Shown in pieces: positions 42,512-51,439 of a stretch of DNA of 64,000 nt (position 1 is the stretch's first letter; each line of letters begins with the position of its first letter). This stretch comes from Sphaerospermopsis sp. SIO1G1 (GTDB lineage Bacteria > Cyanobacteriota > Cyanobacteriia > Cyanobacteriales > Nostocaceae). The notes beneath the pieces were generated by a model that was not told the DNA's origin, searched no databases, and saw only the letters and a list, made by a program, of their open reading frames with translations. The stretch is taken from positions 107,369 through 171,368 of the forward strand of contig JAAHFX010000008.1 of NCBI GenBank assembly GCA_010672785.1. Reading direction: 5' to 3'. A program made the translations under genes and the position numbers.

Positions 42512-43024
42512 GTGGATTTATCTCTTATTCCTGCCCAACCTGAACAGGGTGTGGTTAACGTATTGATAGAAATTCCCGGCGGGAGTAAAAATAAATACGA
42601 ATTTGATAAGGATTTAAACGCTTTTGCCTTAGACCGCGTACTTTATTCTTCTGTCAAATATCCCTATGACTACGGTTTTATACCTAATACCTTAGCTGAT
42701 GATGGCGATCCATTAGATGGCATGGTAATCATGGATGAACCAACATTCCCCGGTTGTGTTATTCCTGCTAGACCTATCGGTTATTTGGAAATGATAGATG
42801 GTGGCGATCGCGATGAAAAAATTCTTTGCGTTCCTGTAAAAGATCCACGCTATGCTAGTGTCAAATCCCTAGATGACATAGCTGATCATCGTTTAGATGA
42901 AATTGCTGAATTTTTCCGCTCCTACAAAAATTTGGAAAAGAAAGTGACAGAAATTCTTGGTTGGCAGAATGTAGATAAAGTTCTACCTTTAGTAGAAAAG
43001 TTCACAACAGCTACTAAGAAATAA
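42512..43024 (+). CDS. ppa: Inorganic pyrophosphatase
   Basis: Hydrolyses pyrophosphate to phosphate and drives biosynthetic reactions forward. Soluble class I enzyme of 170 aa. Metal-binding acidic residues appear in DDGDPLDGMVIMDEP and in DGGDRDEKILCVPVKDPRY, with Tyr/Lys of YEFDKDLNAF and YPYDYGFIP. The start is GTG at 42512, preceded by GAAGGAG. Length and motifs are complete. Confidence 0.96.
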   Translation: MDLSLIPAQPEQGVVNVLIEIPGGSKNKYEFDKDLNAFALDRVLYSSVKYPYDYGFIPNTLADDGDPLDGMVIMDEPTFPGCVIPARPIGYLEMIDGGDRDEKILCVPVKDPRYASVKSLDDIADHRLDEIAEFFRSYKNLEKKVTEILGWQNVDKVLPLVEKFTTATKK

Positions 43025-43232
43025 TCAATAATAGGTATTGGGACTGGTGATATAAATCAAGTCAAAAGTTAAAAGATAAAGGTCAAATTTAGTAACTTTT
43101 GCTTTTTGCTGTTTGTCTTTTCTCAATTACCAGTTACCAATTACCAGTTACGGATGTTACCATTTATATAAATATCCATAAACTAAATAGACATAAACTA
43201 TTCTTGGTTGTTACAGAACAACCTAAAAGACA

Positions 43233-43616
43233 ATGCAACGCACCCTACTTTTAGCTAAAATTCATAACTGTACCCTCACAGGGGCAAACATCAACTATGT
43301 AGGTAGTATCAGTATTGATCAACTCCTCTTAGATAAAGCTGGTATTTTACCTTATGAGCAAGTACAAGTAGTGAATAATGCTAATGGTCAGCGTTTTATT
43401 ACTTATGCAATCCCAGCCCCACCAAACTCAGGAAACATTGAGTTGAACGGAGCAGCAGCACGTTTAGGTATAATCGGCGATCGCCTGATTATAATGACTT
43501 ACGGGCAGTTTACACCAGAAGAGTGGAAACATCACTCTCCTACCGTCGTCATTGTGGACGAAAAAAATCGGATGCAGGAAGTAAGAAACTACGATGATCT
43601 GCTCAGTAAGCTCTAA
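43233..43616 (+). CDS. panD: Aspartate 1-decarboxylase
   Basis: Makes beta-alanine from aspartate for pantothenate and coenzyme A. The 127-aa proenzyme self-cleaves at Gly24-Ser25, visible in INYVGSISID, to create the pyruvoyl group. Lys9 (LLLAKIHNC) and Tyr58 region (ITYAIPAPPNSG) complete the active site. MQRTLLLAKIHNCTLTGANI is the family start. It is followed at 11 bases by the MBL-fold gene, so they form an operon. Confidence 0.96.
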   Translation: MQRTLLLAKIHNCTLTGANINYVGSISIDQLLLDKAGILPYEQVQVVNNANGQRFITYAIPAPPNSGNIELNGAAARLGIIGDRLIIMTYGQFTPEEWKHHSPTVVIVDEKNRMQEVRNYDDLLSKL

Positions 43617-43627
43617 TTTCAAGGAAA

Positions 43628-44533
43628 ATGTCAAATTTTGAGCCTCCTGATTCACAAAGCTACGTCAAGAATCAATCAACTCCTCCATTACATCACCCAA
43701 GCGGGGAGTTTTGGGTTAAATTCTGGGGTGTCCGTGGTTTAACACCGACTCCAAACAGTCATACTTGCCGTTATGGTAGTAACACCGCCTGCGTAGAAAT
43801 ATACGTAGCTGGTCAACACTTGATTTTTGATGGAGGTACTGGCTTACGTGTATTAGGAAAAGCACTACAGCAACAAAAAGAAACAGTAGAATCCCATTTA
43901 TTTTTTACTAACTCCCAATCAAATCGGATTCAAGGATTCCCATTTTTTGCCCCAGCATTTGTGAGCGAAAATTGTTTTCATGTATATGGTACAGCTGCAT
44001 CTAATGGTGCATCCATCAAACAGTGCCTATGTAATCAAATGCTACAACCCCACTTTCCTTATCCTCTCCAGGTAATGCAATCAGAGTTATTATTTCATAA
44101 CATCATACCTGGTAACACAGTAGATATAGGTGAAGTAACAATTACAACCGCATTAATTAATAAACATCAAAGATCAATTGGCTACCGTATGACATGGGGT
44201 GATTACAGCGTCGCCTACACAACTGATTTACATAAAATTCTAGATATACAAGATCAGAATCAGATTTTACCACTGATTCAAGATGTTGATTTATTAATTG
44301 CTAATGCTACATATACACCACCAACTGGCAATAATCATGAATATGCAGAATTATTATGGAAAACATCAGTCAGTTTAGCGCAAATGGCCAAGGCTAAAAA
44401 ATTAGTGATCTCTCAACACCATCCTGACGATGATGATGAATTTCTAGATCATATTCAAAATGAGGTAAAATCTGCTTTTTCTAATGTTTTATTAGCTTGT
44501 GAAGGTATGGTTATATATGTAGAAAATCATTAA
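43628..44533 (+). CDS. MBL-fold protein lacking the metal-binding motif
   Basis: 301-aa metallo-beta-lactamase-fold protein (FWVKFWGVRGLTPTPNSHTC ... HLIFDGGTGLRVLGKAL). The fold and the usual neighbours of the active site are preserved: IQGFPFFAPAFVSENC, where the family normally reads HTHWDHIQGFPFF, and LVISQHHPDDDDEFLD. At the HxHxDH position the protein has TNSQSNRIQG, so all three histidines and the Asp of the first metal site are missing. It is therefore likely non-catalytic. It is coupled to panD. A scaffolding or ligand-binding role is an inference. Confidence 0.85.
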   Translation: MSNFEPPDSQSYVKNQSTPPLHHPSGEFWVKFWGVRGLTPTPNSHTCRYGSNTACVEIYVAGQHLIFDGGTGLRVLGKALQQQKETVESHLFFTNSQSNRIQGFPFFAPAFVSENCFHVYGTAASNGASIKQCLCNQMLQPHFPYPLQVMQSELLFHNIIPGNTVDIGEVTITTALINKHQRSIGYRMTWGDYSVAYTTDLHKILDIQDQNQILPLIQDVDLLIANATYTPPTGNNHEYAELLWKTSVSLAQMAKAKKLVISQHHPDDDDEFLDHIQNEVKSAFSNVLLACEGMVIYVENH

Positions 44534-44535
44534 CA

Positions 44536-44578
44536 GGTGACTGGTGATTGGTGATTGGTGATTGGTGATTGGTGATTA
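44536..44578. repeat. TGATTGG tandem repeat (STRR)
   Basis: Five copies of GGTGATT in a row, right after the MBL-fold stop codon. The reverse form (ATCACCA) forms an array at 54690-54760. Confidence 0.8.
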
Positions 44579-44627
44579 CAAATTACGTAAGCGAAGCTCT
44601 CCCGAAGGGAGCATTACGAATTACGAA

Positions 44628-45083
44628 TTACGTTAGCAGGATCAATACAGAACCGCCTTCAATTTTTGTTAAATAGGTTTTCAGGGGTTTTTCTGCTGGG
44701 CCACCCTTGACTGTTCCCTCAGTTGTAAATACTGCATTGTGACAAGGACAGACAAAACTATCTTGATCAGATTTCCATACCACAGTACAACCTTTATGAG
44801 TACAGGTAGGGTTAACAGCAGTAATTTGATCAGCCGTTTGAGATGTACCAATTACCAACACAGTATCCACAGGTGTATTTTCCCTTAATATTTGTCCTGT
44901 CTTGTCTAATTCTGCCACAGTACCAACTTTGTACCAGTCTTGTGCAGCACTTTTAGTTGTAGTAGTTTCTGCGATGGATGAAGTAGTATTGCTAGAGTCA
45001 GATGTACAAGCTGCTATCACAGCAGGAAAACAGGTTGCTAATAGACTTAAACCCATGTAGTTAGAGAATTGACGACGTTTCAT
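44628..45083 (-). CDS. Rieske [2Fe-2S] lipoprotein-like protein
   Basis: A 151-aa exported Rieske protein. A twin-arginine-like start (MKRRQFSNYMGLSL) leads to a lipobox-type VIAAC at residues 22-26. The mature part holds the cluster motifs CTHKGC and CPCHNA (Cys-His pairs, second motif Ala in place of Gly-Ser). It is much shorter than cytochrome b6f PetC and lacks its helix-plus-PetC context. It is a free Rieske lipoprotein, probably an electron carrier on the periplasmic side. Partner unknown. Confidence 0.88.
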   Translation of the reverse strand: MKRRQFSNYMGLSLLATCFPAVIAACTSDSSNTTSSIAETTTTKSAAQDWYKVGTVAELDKTGQILRENTPVDTVLVIGTSQTADQITAVNPTCTHKGCTVVWKSDQDSFVCPCHNAVFTTEGTVKGGPAEKPLKTYLTKIEGGSVLILLT

Positions 45084-45121
45084 AAAAAATACTATTTTGG
45101 TTTTGATTTTTTGATTGACTC

Positions 45122-45213
45122 AGGACTTACGCAGAAGTGACGGAAGAATGAACCACGAAGGACGCGAAGAACACGAAGGTAAGAGGTTTGGAGAGGTATT
45201 TTGTGTGAGTCCT
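45122..45213. repeat. GGACTTACG-type MITE, copy C
   Basis: CAGGACTTACGCAGAAG... to ...TTGTGTGAGTCCT; the interior contains AACCACGAAGGACGCGAAG. The right end has GTGAGTCC rather than GTAAGTCC, so the ends are one base from perfect. Confidence 0.7.
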
Positions 45214-45374
45214 ATTACTATTGCTTATTATTACTCAGAATGTATTCAGTAGTCAGATAATGACTATCTCACCCTATTTCTTGATTAATGATATGAGAAC
45301 TAATACACAAACTATGAAATAATTAACTACATTATCAAAGTTTGCTGAAATTATAAACATCAAATAAAGTTTAT

Positions 45375-45468
45375 AAGACTTAAGCACAAGCTATGAAATA
45401 ATTGAACCACTCCAGGCACAGAGAACACAGAGGAATGAGGGTTACAAGAGATATTTGGCATAAGTCCT
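45375..45468. repeat. GGACTTACG-type MITE, copy D
   Basis: AAGACTTAAGCACAAGC... to ...GGCATAAGTCCT. The interior (CAGAGAACACAGAGGAATGAG) closely matches copy E at 60625-60716, so these two form one subfamily. Confidence 0.7.
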
Positions 45469-45924
45469 GGTTGCAAAAGATATCACCTCAATTTTGCAAA
45501 AATACATAATAGTACCTAAAAAACCTTTTCTCTCTTCTTACCTTCGTGTTCTTCGTTACTTCGTGGTTAGTTCCTTTCATTTCCTTTTGAGGCTAAAAGT
45601 TACGAAAAAAATAAACTCATATATTTGGGATATTCCCTGAAAAAATTGTTTTCATTTTTGATAATGTAGGTGCTAAAAAACAACATTTTATCTCTGGTAA
45701 AACCAAAATTTTAGTAATGTCTAATATCTACAACTTTACCTTCCTGTGAATAAGTTTTTGTACAGCTAGATTGAATATGATGGTGTTGAGGAAAATATAC
45801 CGAAAACTCTCTGAAATTTTGACTTTTCACTTGCTGTTTTATATTTAAAATGCACAATAGCTTAGTTACCCTTCTCAACTGTCTTGACACCAGCTATTTA
45901 CCCAAATTACATCCGTTACAATGA

Positions 45925-46039
45925 AGTACACAAGCAAAATTAATTGCACTTCTTGATTAAACATAGAACTAGCTGTATTTTTAACCTGTTCCCTGGGAGT
46001 TCCCCCTCCCTACTGTGAAATTTATTTTGCATAACTACT
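45925..46039. repeat. AGTA-type MITE, full copy
   Basis: AGTACACAAGCAAAATTAATTG... to ...AAATTTATTTTGCATAACTACT (115 bp), TA after the right end, GA before the left. Ends match the split copy at 25739/27710 and the copy at 48667. Confidence 0.75.
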
Positions 46040-46239
46040 TATCAACTCCTTGATCAACTTTTGTCCTGACAGTGGTAATCTGCTAAATGTAGCATTCAGC
46101 TATTAGCAGTCAGTAGGAGCGATTTTCTTAAACACCTCTTTACTGCCTGTAGTCTATTGGATTCTACTATAGATGACAGCTAGCTGATGAATCAATGCTT
46201 AATTTAGCTAACATAATTAAGTTGTACAGGGTGACATCA

Positions 46240-46698
46240 ATGAAAAAAATAATCAAAAGATTTATACAAATAACCAGTGATGATAACTTTAAATTCTTTT
46301 TAGAAAAAATAGAAGTATTAGTTTCCAAAATTCTATCTTTATTGATGATAATAGTTATTTTTTTAACAATTGCGGATTTAGGATTATTTATAGTTAGAGA
46401 CTTAATATTTTCATCAGGTGAAGCTTTTCGCAAAAAGATATTTCAAGCATTTGGTTTATTTCTGAATGTCTTAATTGCCCTAGAACTCTTAGAAAATATT
46501 ACTGCCTATCTCAGAAAACACGTTTTACAAGTAGAATTAGTGATAGTGACAGCCTTAATTGCTATCGGCAGAAAAATTATTATTCTGGATTTAAAGACAA
46601 CCGAAGGTATAGAATTGATTGGTTTGGGAATTTCTATCATTTCTCTAGCAATCAGTTATTTTGTGATTAGAAGTAGCACAAAGAGAATAGAAAGATAA
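46240..46698 (+). CDS. PsiE-family membrane protein
   Basis: A 152-aa membrane protein from the ATG at 46240 (MKKIIKRFIQITSDD); the frame opens 15 codons earlier but that start lies in a weak context. Four hydrophobic segments (about 28-50, 76-96, 102-120, 130-148) and the motif LIALELLENITAYLRKHVLQ then VALIAIGRKIIILD-type (TALIAIGRKIIILDLK) match phosphate-starvation-inducible PsiE proteins. Role unknown. It is flanked by MITE copies. Confidence 0.78.
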   Translation: MKKIIKRFIQITSDDNFKFFLEKIEVLVSKILSLLMIIVIFLTIADLGLFIVRDLIFSSGEAFRKKIFQAFGLFLNVLIALELLENITAYLRKHVLQVELVIVTALIAIGRKIIILDLKTTEGIELIGLGISIISLAISYFVIRSSTKRIER

Positions 46699-47171
46699 AA
46701 TGATTCTTTAGTACCTAACAGGCAAAAAATCCTAGAACGCTGAATTAACATCGGAAATGAGGCAGAATTTGACTCATCTACTTAGCCAGAGATATGCCAA
46801 TCCTGTAAAAATTAACTAAGTGAAAAGTTGAAAAATTACAATCAAACAATATTCTGTCACTGAATTACTATAAATTTAGTGTTTTTTGGATGGAAATAGG
46901 AGTAAACCCACAGTTAGTAAAGCTATAGTGTATTTATCAATGGTGCGGCTGTTAATTTCAGTAAAAGAGCAAGCTTTGTCAATCAGGTGCAAATGTGAGA
47001 ATTTTAGGTTTAGGAGTTATGATCTTGATTTACCTATTTTCTATTAATCTACTTTCAGACTTAACCGATTCATCAGTAATTTGTTGAATATAACTATGTT
47101 GAGTCTACCAGCTTAACCTTTGATAGCTTGGCGTAAGCCATGAAATTTCCTTAAACCCACTCTCTAACTCG
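46699..47171. other. Intergenic stretch without a gene
   Basis: About 470 AT-rich bases between the PsiE-type and FHA-PrsW genes. No coding frame, repeat family member or hairpin stands out. The FHA-PrsW promoter presumably lies in the distal part. Confidence 0.5.
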
Positions 47172-48542
47172 ATGACAGGCAAAAACGCAAGACATAAAGC
47201 ATTTCTGCGGCTAGTGTCTAGTAATGTCTTAACTTCTAGTACAGAATCTCGCTATTCTCTACCTCCTAATCAAGAGATGGTGATTGGACGCGACACCAGC
47301 TGTCAAGTTGTTTTGGATGCCATCATGTACCGGATGGTATCCCGTCGTCATGCGGTGATTCGTCCCCTGTCTATATCACCAGATGGTCAGTTTAGCTGGA
47401 TCATATGTGATTTAAACAGTGCCAATGGCACCTTTTTAAATGGTCAAGTTTTACAAAGTTCCCAAGAACTACACCACGGCGATCGCATTTCTTTGGGTAC
47501 AGATGGGCCACAGTTTATTTTTGAATATGAATTTGTTCCCCAACCAACAGTAGTATCAGCCAACCAAGGAACAGTAATTGCTCCTCGTGTGGAGGTTAAT
47601 AGTCAACAACACCATGACTCAGTTAGTTTTACACAGTTGTTTCCCATTATTTCTACAGGTAAGGATTTAACTCGTAAAGCCTATTTAATTCCAGGTATAT
47701 TAACAGTTATTTTTGTTGTGTTAATGTTTGCCACTGTAGGTCATCCCCAAGCAAACCAGGTAATTGTCGGATCTTATATTGCCTCTGCTGCTTATTACTT
47801 TGTTTATCAACTATGTGGCAAACAAAAGCCTTGGTGGGTACTCATTGCTATGGCTGTGAGTACGATGTTAATTTTGCTCAGTCCTTTATTAGATTTTTTT
47901 ATTTTTGTATTTCGTGTTCTTCTACCAGGTAGTTTGCCTGTCTCCCAAGATTCTATTACCTTTACTGAATTATTAGTAAGGATGTTTTTTGGTGCGGGTT
48001 TAATGGAAGAGTTTCTCAAGGCTATACCTATCTTTGTGGCTTATTTTGTTGGTAACTCTGTACGATCACCTTGGCGTGAAAAAATTGGGGTTTGGGAACC
48101 TTTGGATGGTATTTTGTTAGGAACTGCTTCTGCTGTAGGTTTTACTTTACTGGAAACTCTTGGTCAATATGTACCGGTTATTACGCAGAATGTCACCCAA
48201 CAGTCAGGAATAGGTGCTGGTCAGTTGGTGGGTTTACAACTACTAATTCCCAGGATTTTAGGCTCTGTGGCTGGACATATGGCTTACAGTGGATATTTGG
48301 GGTATTTTATTGGTTTAGCTGTCCTCAAGCCTTCTATGGGCTGGCAAATTCTGACTGTGGGTTATTTAAGTGCTTCTGCCCTTCATGCTCTTTGGAATGC
48401 TACTGGTTCTATTAATGCTTTGTTATTAGTTGTCGTTGGTGTTTTATCTTATGCCTTCTTGATGGCTGCTATTCTCAAAGCACGGGTATTATCACCAACA
48501 CGATCTCAAAATTTCGCTACTCGTTTTCTTGAACCTAAATAA
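47172..48542 (+). CDS. FHA domain-PrsW intramembrane metalloprotease
   Basis: A 456-aa fusion. Residues about 26-110 form a forkhead-associated domain that binds phospho-threonine peptides (MVIGRDTSCQVVLDAIMYRM VSRRHA, then DLNSANGTFLNGQ). The rest is a PrsW/CPBP-type multi-pass protease with about eight helices, carrying the metal motifs: GLMEEFLKAIPIFVAY (the EExxK-type glutamates), PLDGILLGTASAVGFTLLET and HALWNATGS near the end. PrsW family members cleave membrane-anchored regulators. Here proteolysis would be gated by a phosphorylated partner (inference). The gene faces the PP2C/CHAT operon tail-to-tail. Confidence 0.88.
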   Translation: MTGKNARHKAFLRLVSSNVLTSSTESRYSLPPNQEMVIGRDTSCQVVLDAIMYRMVSRRHAVIRPLSISPDGQFSWIICDLNSANGTFLNGQVLQSSQELHHGDRISLGTDGPQFIFEYEFVPQPTVVSANQGTVIAPRVEVNSQQHHDSVSFTQLFPIISTGKDLTRKAYLIPGILTVIFVVLMFATVGHPQANQVIVGSYIASAAYYFVYQLCGKQKPWWVLIAMAVSTMLILLSPLLDFFIFVFRVLLPGSLPVSQDSITFTELLVRMFFGAGLMEEFLKAIPIFVAYFVGNSVRSPWREKIGVWEPLDGILLGTASAVGFTLLETLGQYVPVITQNVTQQSGIGAGQLVGLQLLIPRILGSVAGHMAYSGYLGYFIGLAVLKPSMGWQILTVGYLSASALHALWNATGSINALLLVVVGVLSYAFLMAAILKARVLSPTRSQNFATRFLEPK

Positions 48543-48666
48543 GTTACTTTTTTTAGTTGTTATCTGATCTGTCTCAGGATAGATGACGTAATGATTTTGG
48601 CTAGAGTATCTATAGCTTATGGTGAAAAATTCTTTGGCTGTAGCTAAGATAGTGAGGATTTTATTA

Positions 48667-48774
48667 AGTACCTAAGCAAAATTAATTGCACACTATTGAT
48701 TGAAAACATAACTGGCGGTATTTCTTACCTGTTATCCGTTCTCCTAATGATGAAATTTATTTTGTACGACTACT
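48667..48774. repeat. AGTA-type MITE, full copy
   Basis: 108 bp, AGTACCTAAGCAAAATTAATTG... to ...AAATTTATTTTGTACGACTACT, flanked on both sides by TA (48665-48666, 48775-48776). The least altered copy of the family here. Confidence 0.82.
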
Positions 48775-48940
48775 TAATCCTAGACTAACTAAGCTCAAGA
48801 ATTTCACTGTTACCTTCTGCTATGTTAGGCAAAAATATCCAGCCAAGGTTTTCACGACACAGAAGAACTACGCCAACATCATTAGTGATTAAGCGCTGGG
48901 GATTGAATTCCTAATTGGATATTAAAATATTAAATTAAGA

Positions 48941-49570
48941 TTATGCCTCTAAGCTGGACAGTTGCTTGAATGAGTAGTTGGCAATCGCTAAACTCACTTT
49001 TGCCTGTTCTATTTCTGAGAGACTTGTCCATTCACGATCTTCAATATTGTTGATAATACTTACTAGATTTTGCTGTTCATTACTTCTCATTGAAAACGCG
49101 TAAGGGCGAGCCAAGACTAATAAATCATCTGCTTCCCAATGTGGCAGTAAACATTGGACACATTCTACCAACTTCTCACTAACCGAACTTTCTGTACTGG
49201 CTATTTCTGCTGCTTTTTCAGCGATGGTGTTTAACCAGTTGCTGGGAATAACTGATCCTAAGACTTCATTTAAAGATACCTTGATGCTTTTAGATGGTTT
49301 TTCATCCTGGTCTTTGTTAGAGGATAAGTGAGTCCAGATTGTATCCAAATTCTGATAGAAATCATGCGATCGCCCGGCTAATTCTTGTTCTAGTAAATCA
49401 TCACAAGCAAATTGCTCCTCCAATTGTAGAAAATAAGCATCTGATTCTTGATCTGCTGGATTCCAAGGATAGGTTTGATCTTCTGCTTCTAGTAAAGTTG
49501 CTAAGAAATCTAACTCTACAGAAGACGGAGAAACTTGACATTCATTTAAACCATTTATTTGATTGATCAT
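48941..49570 (-). CDS. Acidic hypothetical protein (209 aa) of the CHAT cluster
   Basis: A soluble acidic protein (CQVSPSSVELDFLATLLEAE and DQESDAYFLQLEEQFACDDL in the first third; a basic-hydrophobic region SKSIKVSLNEVLGSVIPSNW in the middle; helical end). There is no membrane segment or known domain. It is the last gene of the minus-strand run PP2C, CHAT-FHA, this gene, with a 169-base gap, so it may be the partner or substrate of the CHAT protease; that is inference. A shadow frame in the opposite direction is not credible. Confidence 0.68.
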   Translation of the reverse strand: MINQINGLNECQVSPSSVELDFLATLLEAEDQTYPWNPADQESDAYFLQLEEQFACDDLLEQELAGRSHDFYQNLDTIWTHLSSNKDQDEKPSKSIKVSLNEVLGSVIPSNWLNTIAEKAAEIASTESSVSEKLVECVQCLLPHWEADDLLVLARPYAFSMRSNEQQNLVSIINNIEDREWTSLSEIEQAKVSLAIANYSFKQLSSLEA

Positions 49571-49739
49571 TATTTCACCTCAAAATTAATTACATTGACG
49601 ACTTTGATGAACCTTGTTGACTCCTACAACTAAGAGATACAAATTTCCGCAAAACTAAATCTGAGTATTATGGATAATTTAGTAGTTGTAGATTAGTAAT
49701 TAAGAATCAGTAATTTCCTCATAATATATATCAACTCGG

Positions 49740-51326
49740 TTAGAGATCCTCTGTTAAAGGTTCTTCAATTACAAACTCCCAAGTTTCGGCTTTTGCACTC
49801 CCAAATTTTAATTTCATGCCTGATGTTAAAGGAACTTCTTCCCGGAGAACTTGTTGCCAACCATTTGCACCTAAACACCAGGTTGTACCGTAGGTGGAAA
49901 AGTCTTGTAAATAGTAGCTAGGAGAAGATTCAGAATCACTAATAACATTACGACAGAGAATTTCTGCATGACGTTTAGAAACATACAATTCAGGAATGAT
50001 AATATCATTATCTTTTGTGCGGCCAATACGAGTTACACCAGAACGTAAAAACCAAGTTTTACCCTCTGGAGACAGTGATCGTAAGGATGCTTTAGTGGTA
50101 GGGAAAATTATACCGGAGATAGCAGTATCAGGTAGTTCCGTAATTCCTTCTTCTACTGTTTTAATTAAATCACCATTAAAATCCGGATGTAAGTAGAGAA
50201 CCGGTAGTGTCCAAGCTGGTTGATTAAATTTATAAACTGTTAATAATTCTTGTCTAGCAACTGCCACAGCTTCATCAATTGGTTTGTGTGATCGCAAAGC
50301 TTCGGCAAAAACTTGAATAAAACTATGGCTTTCTTGATCAGCGATTTCATCTCGCATTGCTAATACAGCAGGTACACCGTGGCGAATCAGCACTTCAGCT
50401 AGGCTACTAGCAGGAATAGCTTGCTGATTGATCGCTGCTGGTTGCGCTCCCCAACAGGCATTAAATACACCTAGTTTTACCCCTGTACGAGTTAACACTT
50501 GGGCTAACTCTATGCCATTGAGAGTGATATTTTCTGCCAGGGATAACATCCCTCCATCCGCAGCTGGCATTCCATGACCGGCGTAAAAAAATACATTGTA
50601 GGCTCTGGTTTCTAACTCTTGGATTAACTCTTGGGGAGTGGGTTGTAATAGAGTTTTTACCATACAAGCAGCAACTGTATGTTGATGGGCTAAGTGACAT
50701 TCTGACAAGATTTTTTCCAGAATGGAAGCCTCTTTTTCTAGTTCTAGATCGTCATCATGACCCAAAACCAACAAGACATTTAAAGCCAAATCAGCTCGTA
50801 AATTATTTAAAGGTTCAACTTCACTGGTAGTCCGACTGAATAAAATATCTTGAGATAGAGAAATAGCTGACTGCCCTGGCTCTCTTTGCATAATTTCCCA
50901 GGGAAGAGCAATCAAATCAGGATCACGAATTTCCAATCTTAGACGTAAGCGAGTATTCTGACCCATAGCTATACCACGACTACGTTCCAAGCTGCCTAAA
51001 ATTGGCCCATTAAAAACCCAGCGCCATAGACTAATACCCAGATACTGCATCAACCGACTTGTGTAGGGACTTGTTGTAGGGACAATCTGGTTTAAATCTG
51101 CTGGTAATTGATTGATTGTTGATGAACTTGTCAATGAAGCAATATCAAGGGGAATGTTACCAGCAAACATTTGTTGCCAATCTTGCCACACTTGACTCAG
51201 TTCAGGAGAAAAAACACAGTCACACAACACATAACCACTAGGGTAGGGAGCTTTTACCACCCAAATGGCGAAATTATCTGGGCCAGTGTTGACTAGACGA
51301 GCGATCGCCACATTTAGGCAGGACAT
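49740..51326 (-). CDS. CHAT (caspase-like) protease with C-terminal FHA domain
   Basis: 528 aa. The first ~370 residues hold a CHAT domain, a clan CD peptidase fold related to caspases and separase: the catalytic His is in YNVFFYAGHGMPAADGGML and the Cys in GVFNACWGAQPAAINQ. The C-terminal ~110 residues are an FHA domain (VTRIGRTKDNDIIIPELYVS, KRHAEILC). The heterocyst factor HetF belongs to the same fold, but this protein has no TPRs. The FHA suggests that the protease is recruited by phospho-threonine. It lies between the PP2C gene (113 bases upstream) and the 209-aa gene. Confidence 0.9.
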   Translation of the reverse strand: MSCLNVAIARLVNTGPDNFAIWVVKAPYPSGYVLCDCVFSPELSQVWQDWQQMFAGNIPLDIASLTSSSTINQLPADLNQIVPTTSPYTSRLMQYLGISLWRWVFNGPILGSLERSRGIAMGQNTRLRLRLEIRDPDLIALPWEIMQREPGQSAISLSQDILFSRTTSEVEPLNNLRADLALNVLLVLGHDDDLELEKEASILEKILSECHLAHQHTVAACMVKTLLQPTPQELIQELETRAYNVFFYAGHGMPAADGGMLSLAENITLNGIELAQVLTRTGVKLGVFNACWGAQPAAINQQAIPASSLAEVLIRHGVPAVLAMRDEIADQESHSFIQVFAEALRSHKPIDEAVAVARQELLTVYKFNQPAWTLPVLYLHPDFNGDLIKTVEEGITELPDTAISGIIFPTTKASLRSLSPEGKTWFLRSGVTRIGRTKDNDIIIPELYVSKRHAEILCRNVISDSESSPSYYLQDFSTYGTTWCLGANGWQQVLREEVPLTSGMKLKFGSAKAETWEFVIEEPLTEDL

Positions 51327-51439
51327 GGATTCGTAAAAACTAAATTCTAATAACTAACAGATAAATTTTACCGAGGAATTGATTGGATGTTGTTGTTTTT
51401 CATCTGCATTATCATATCCCATCATGGCGATTAAAATCA

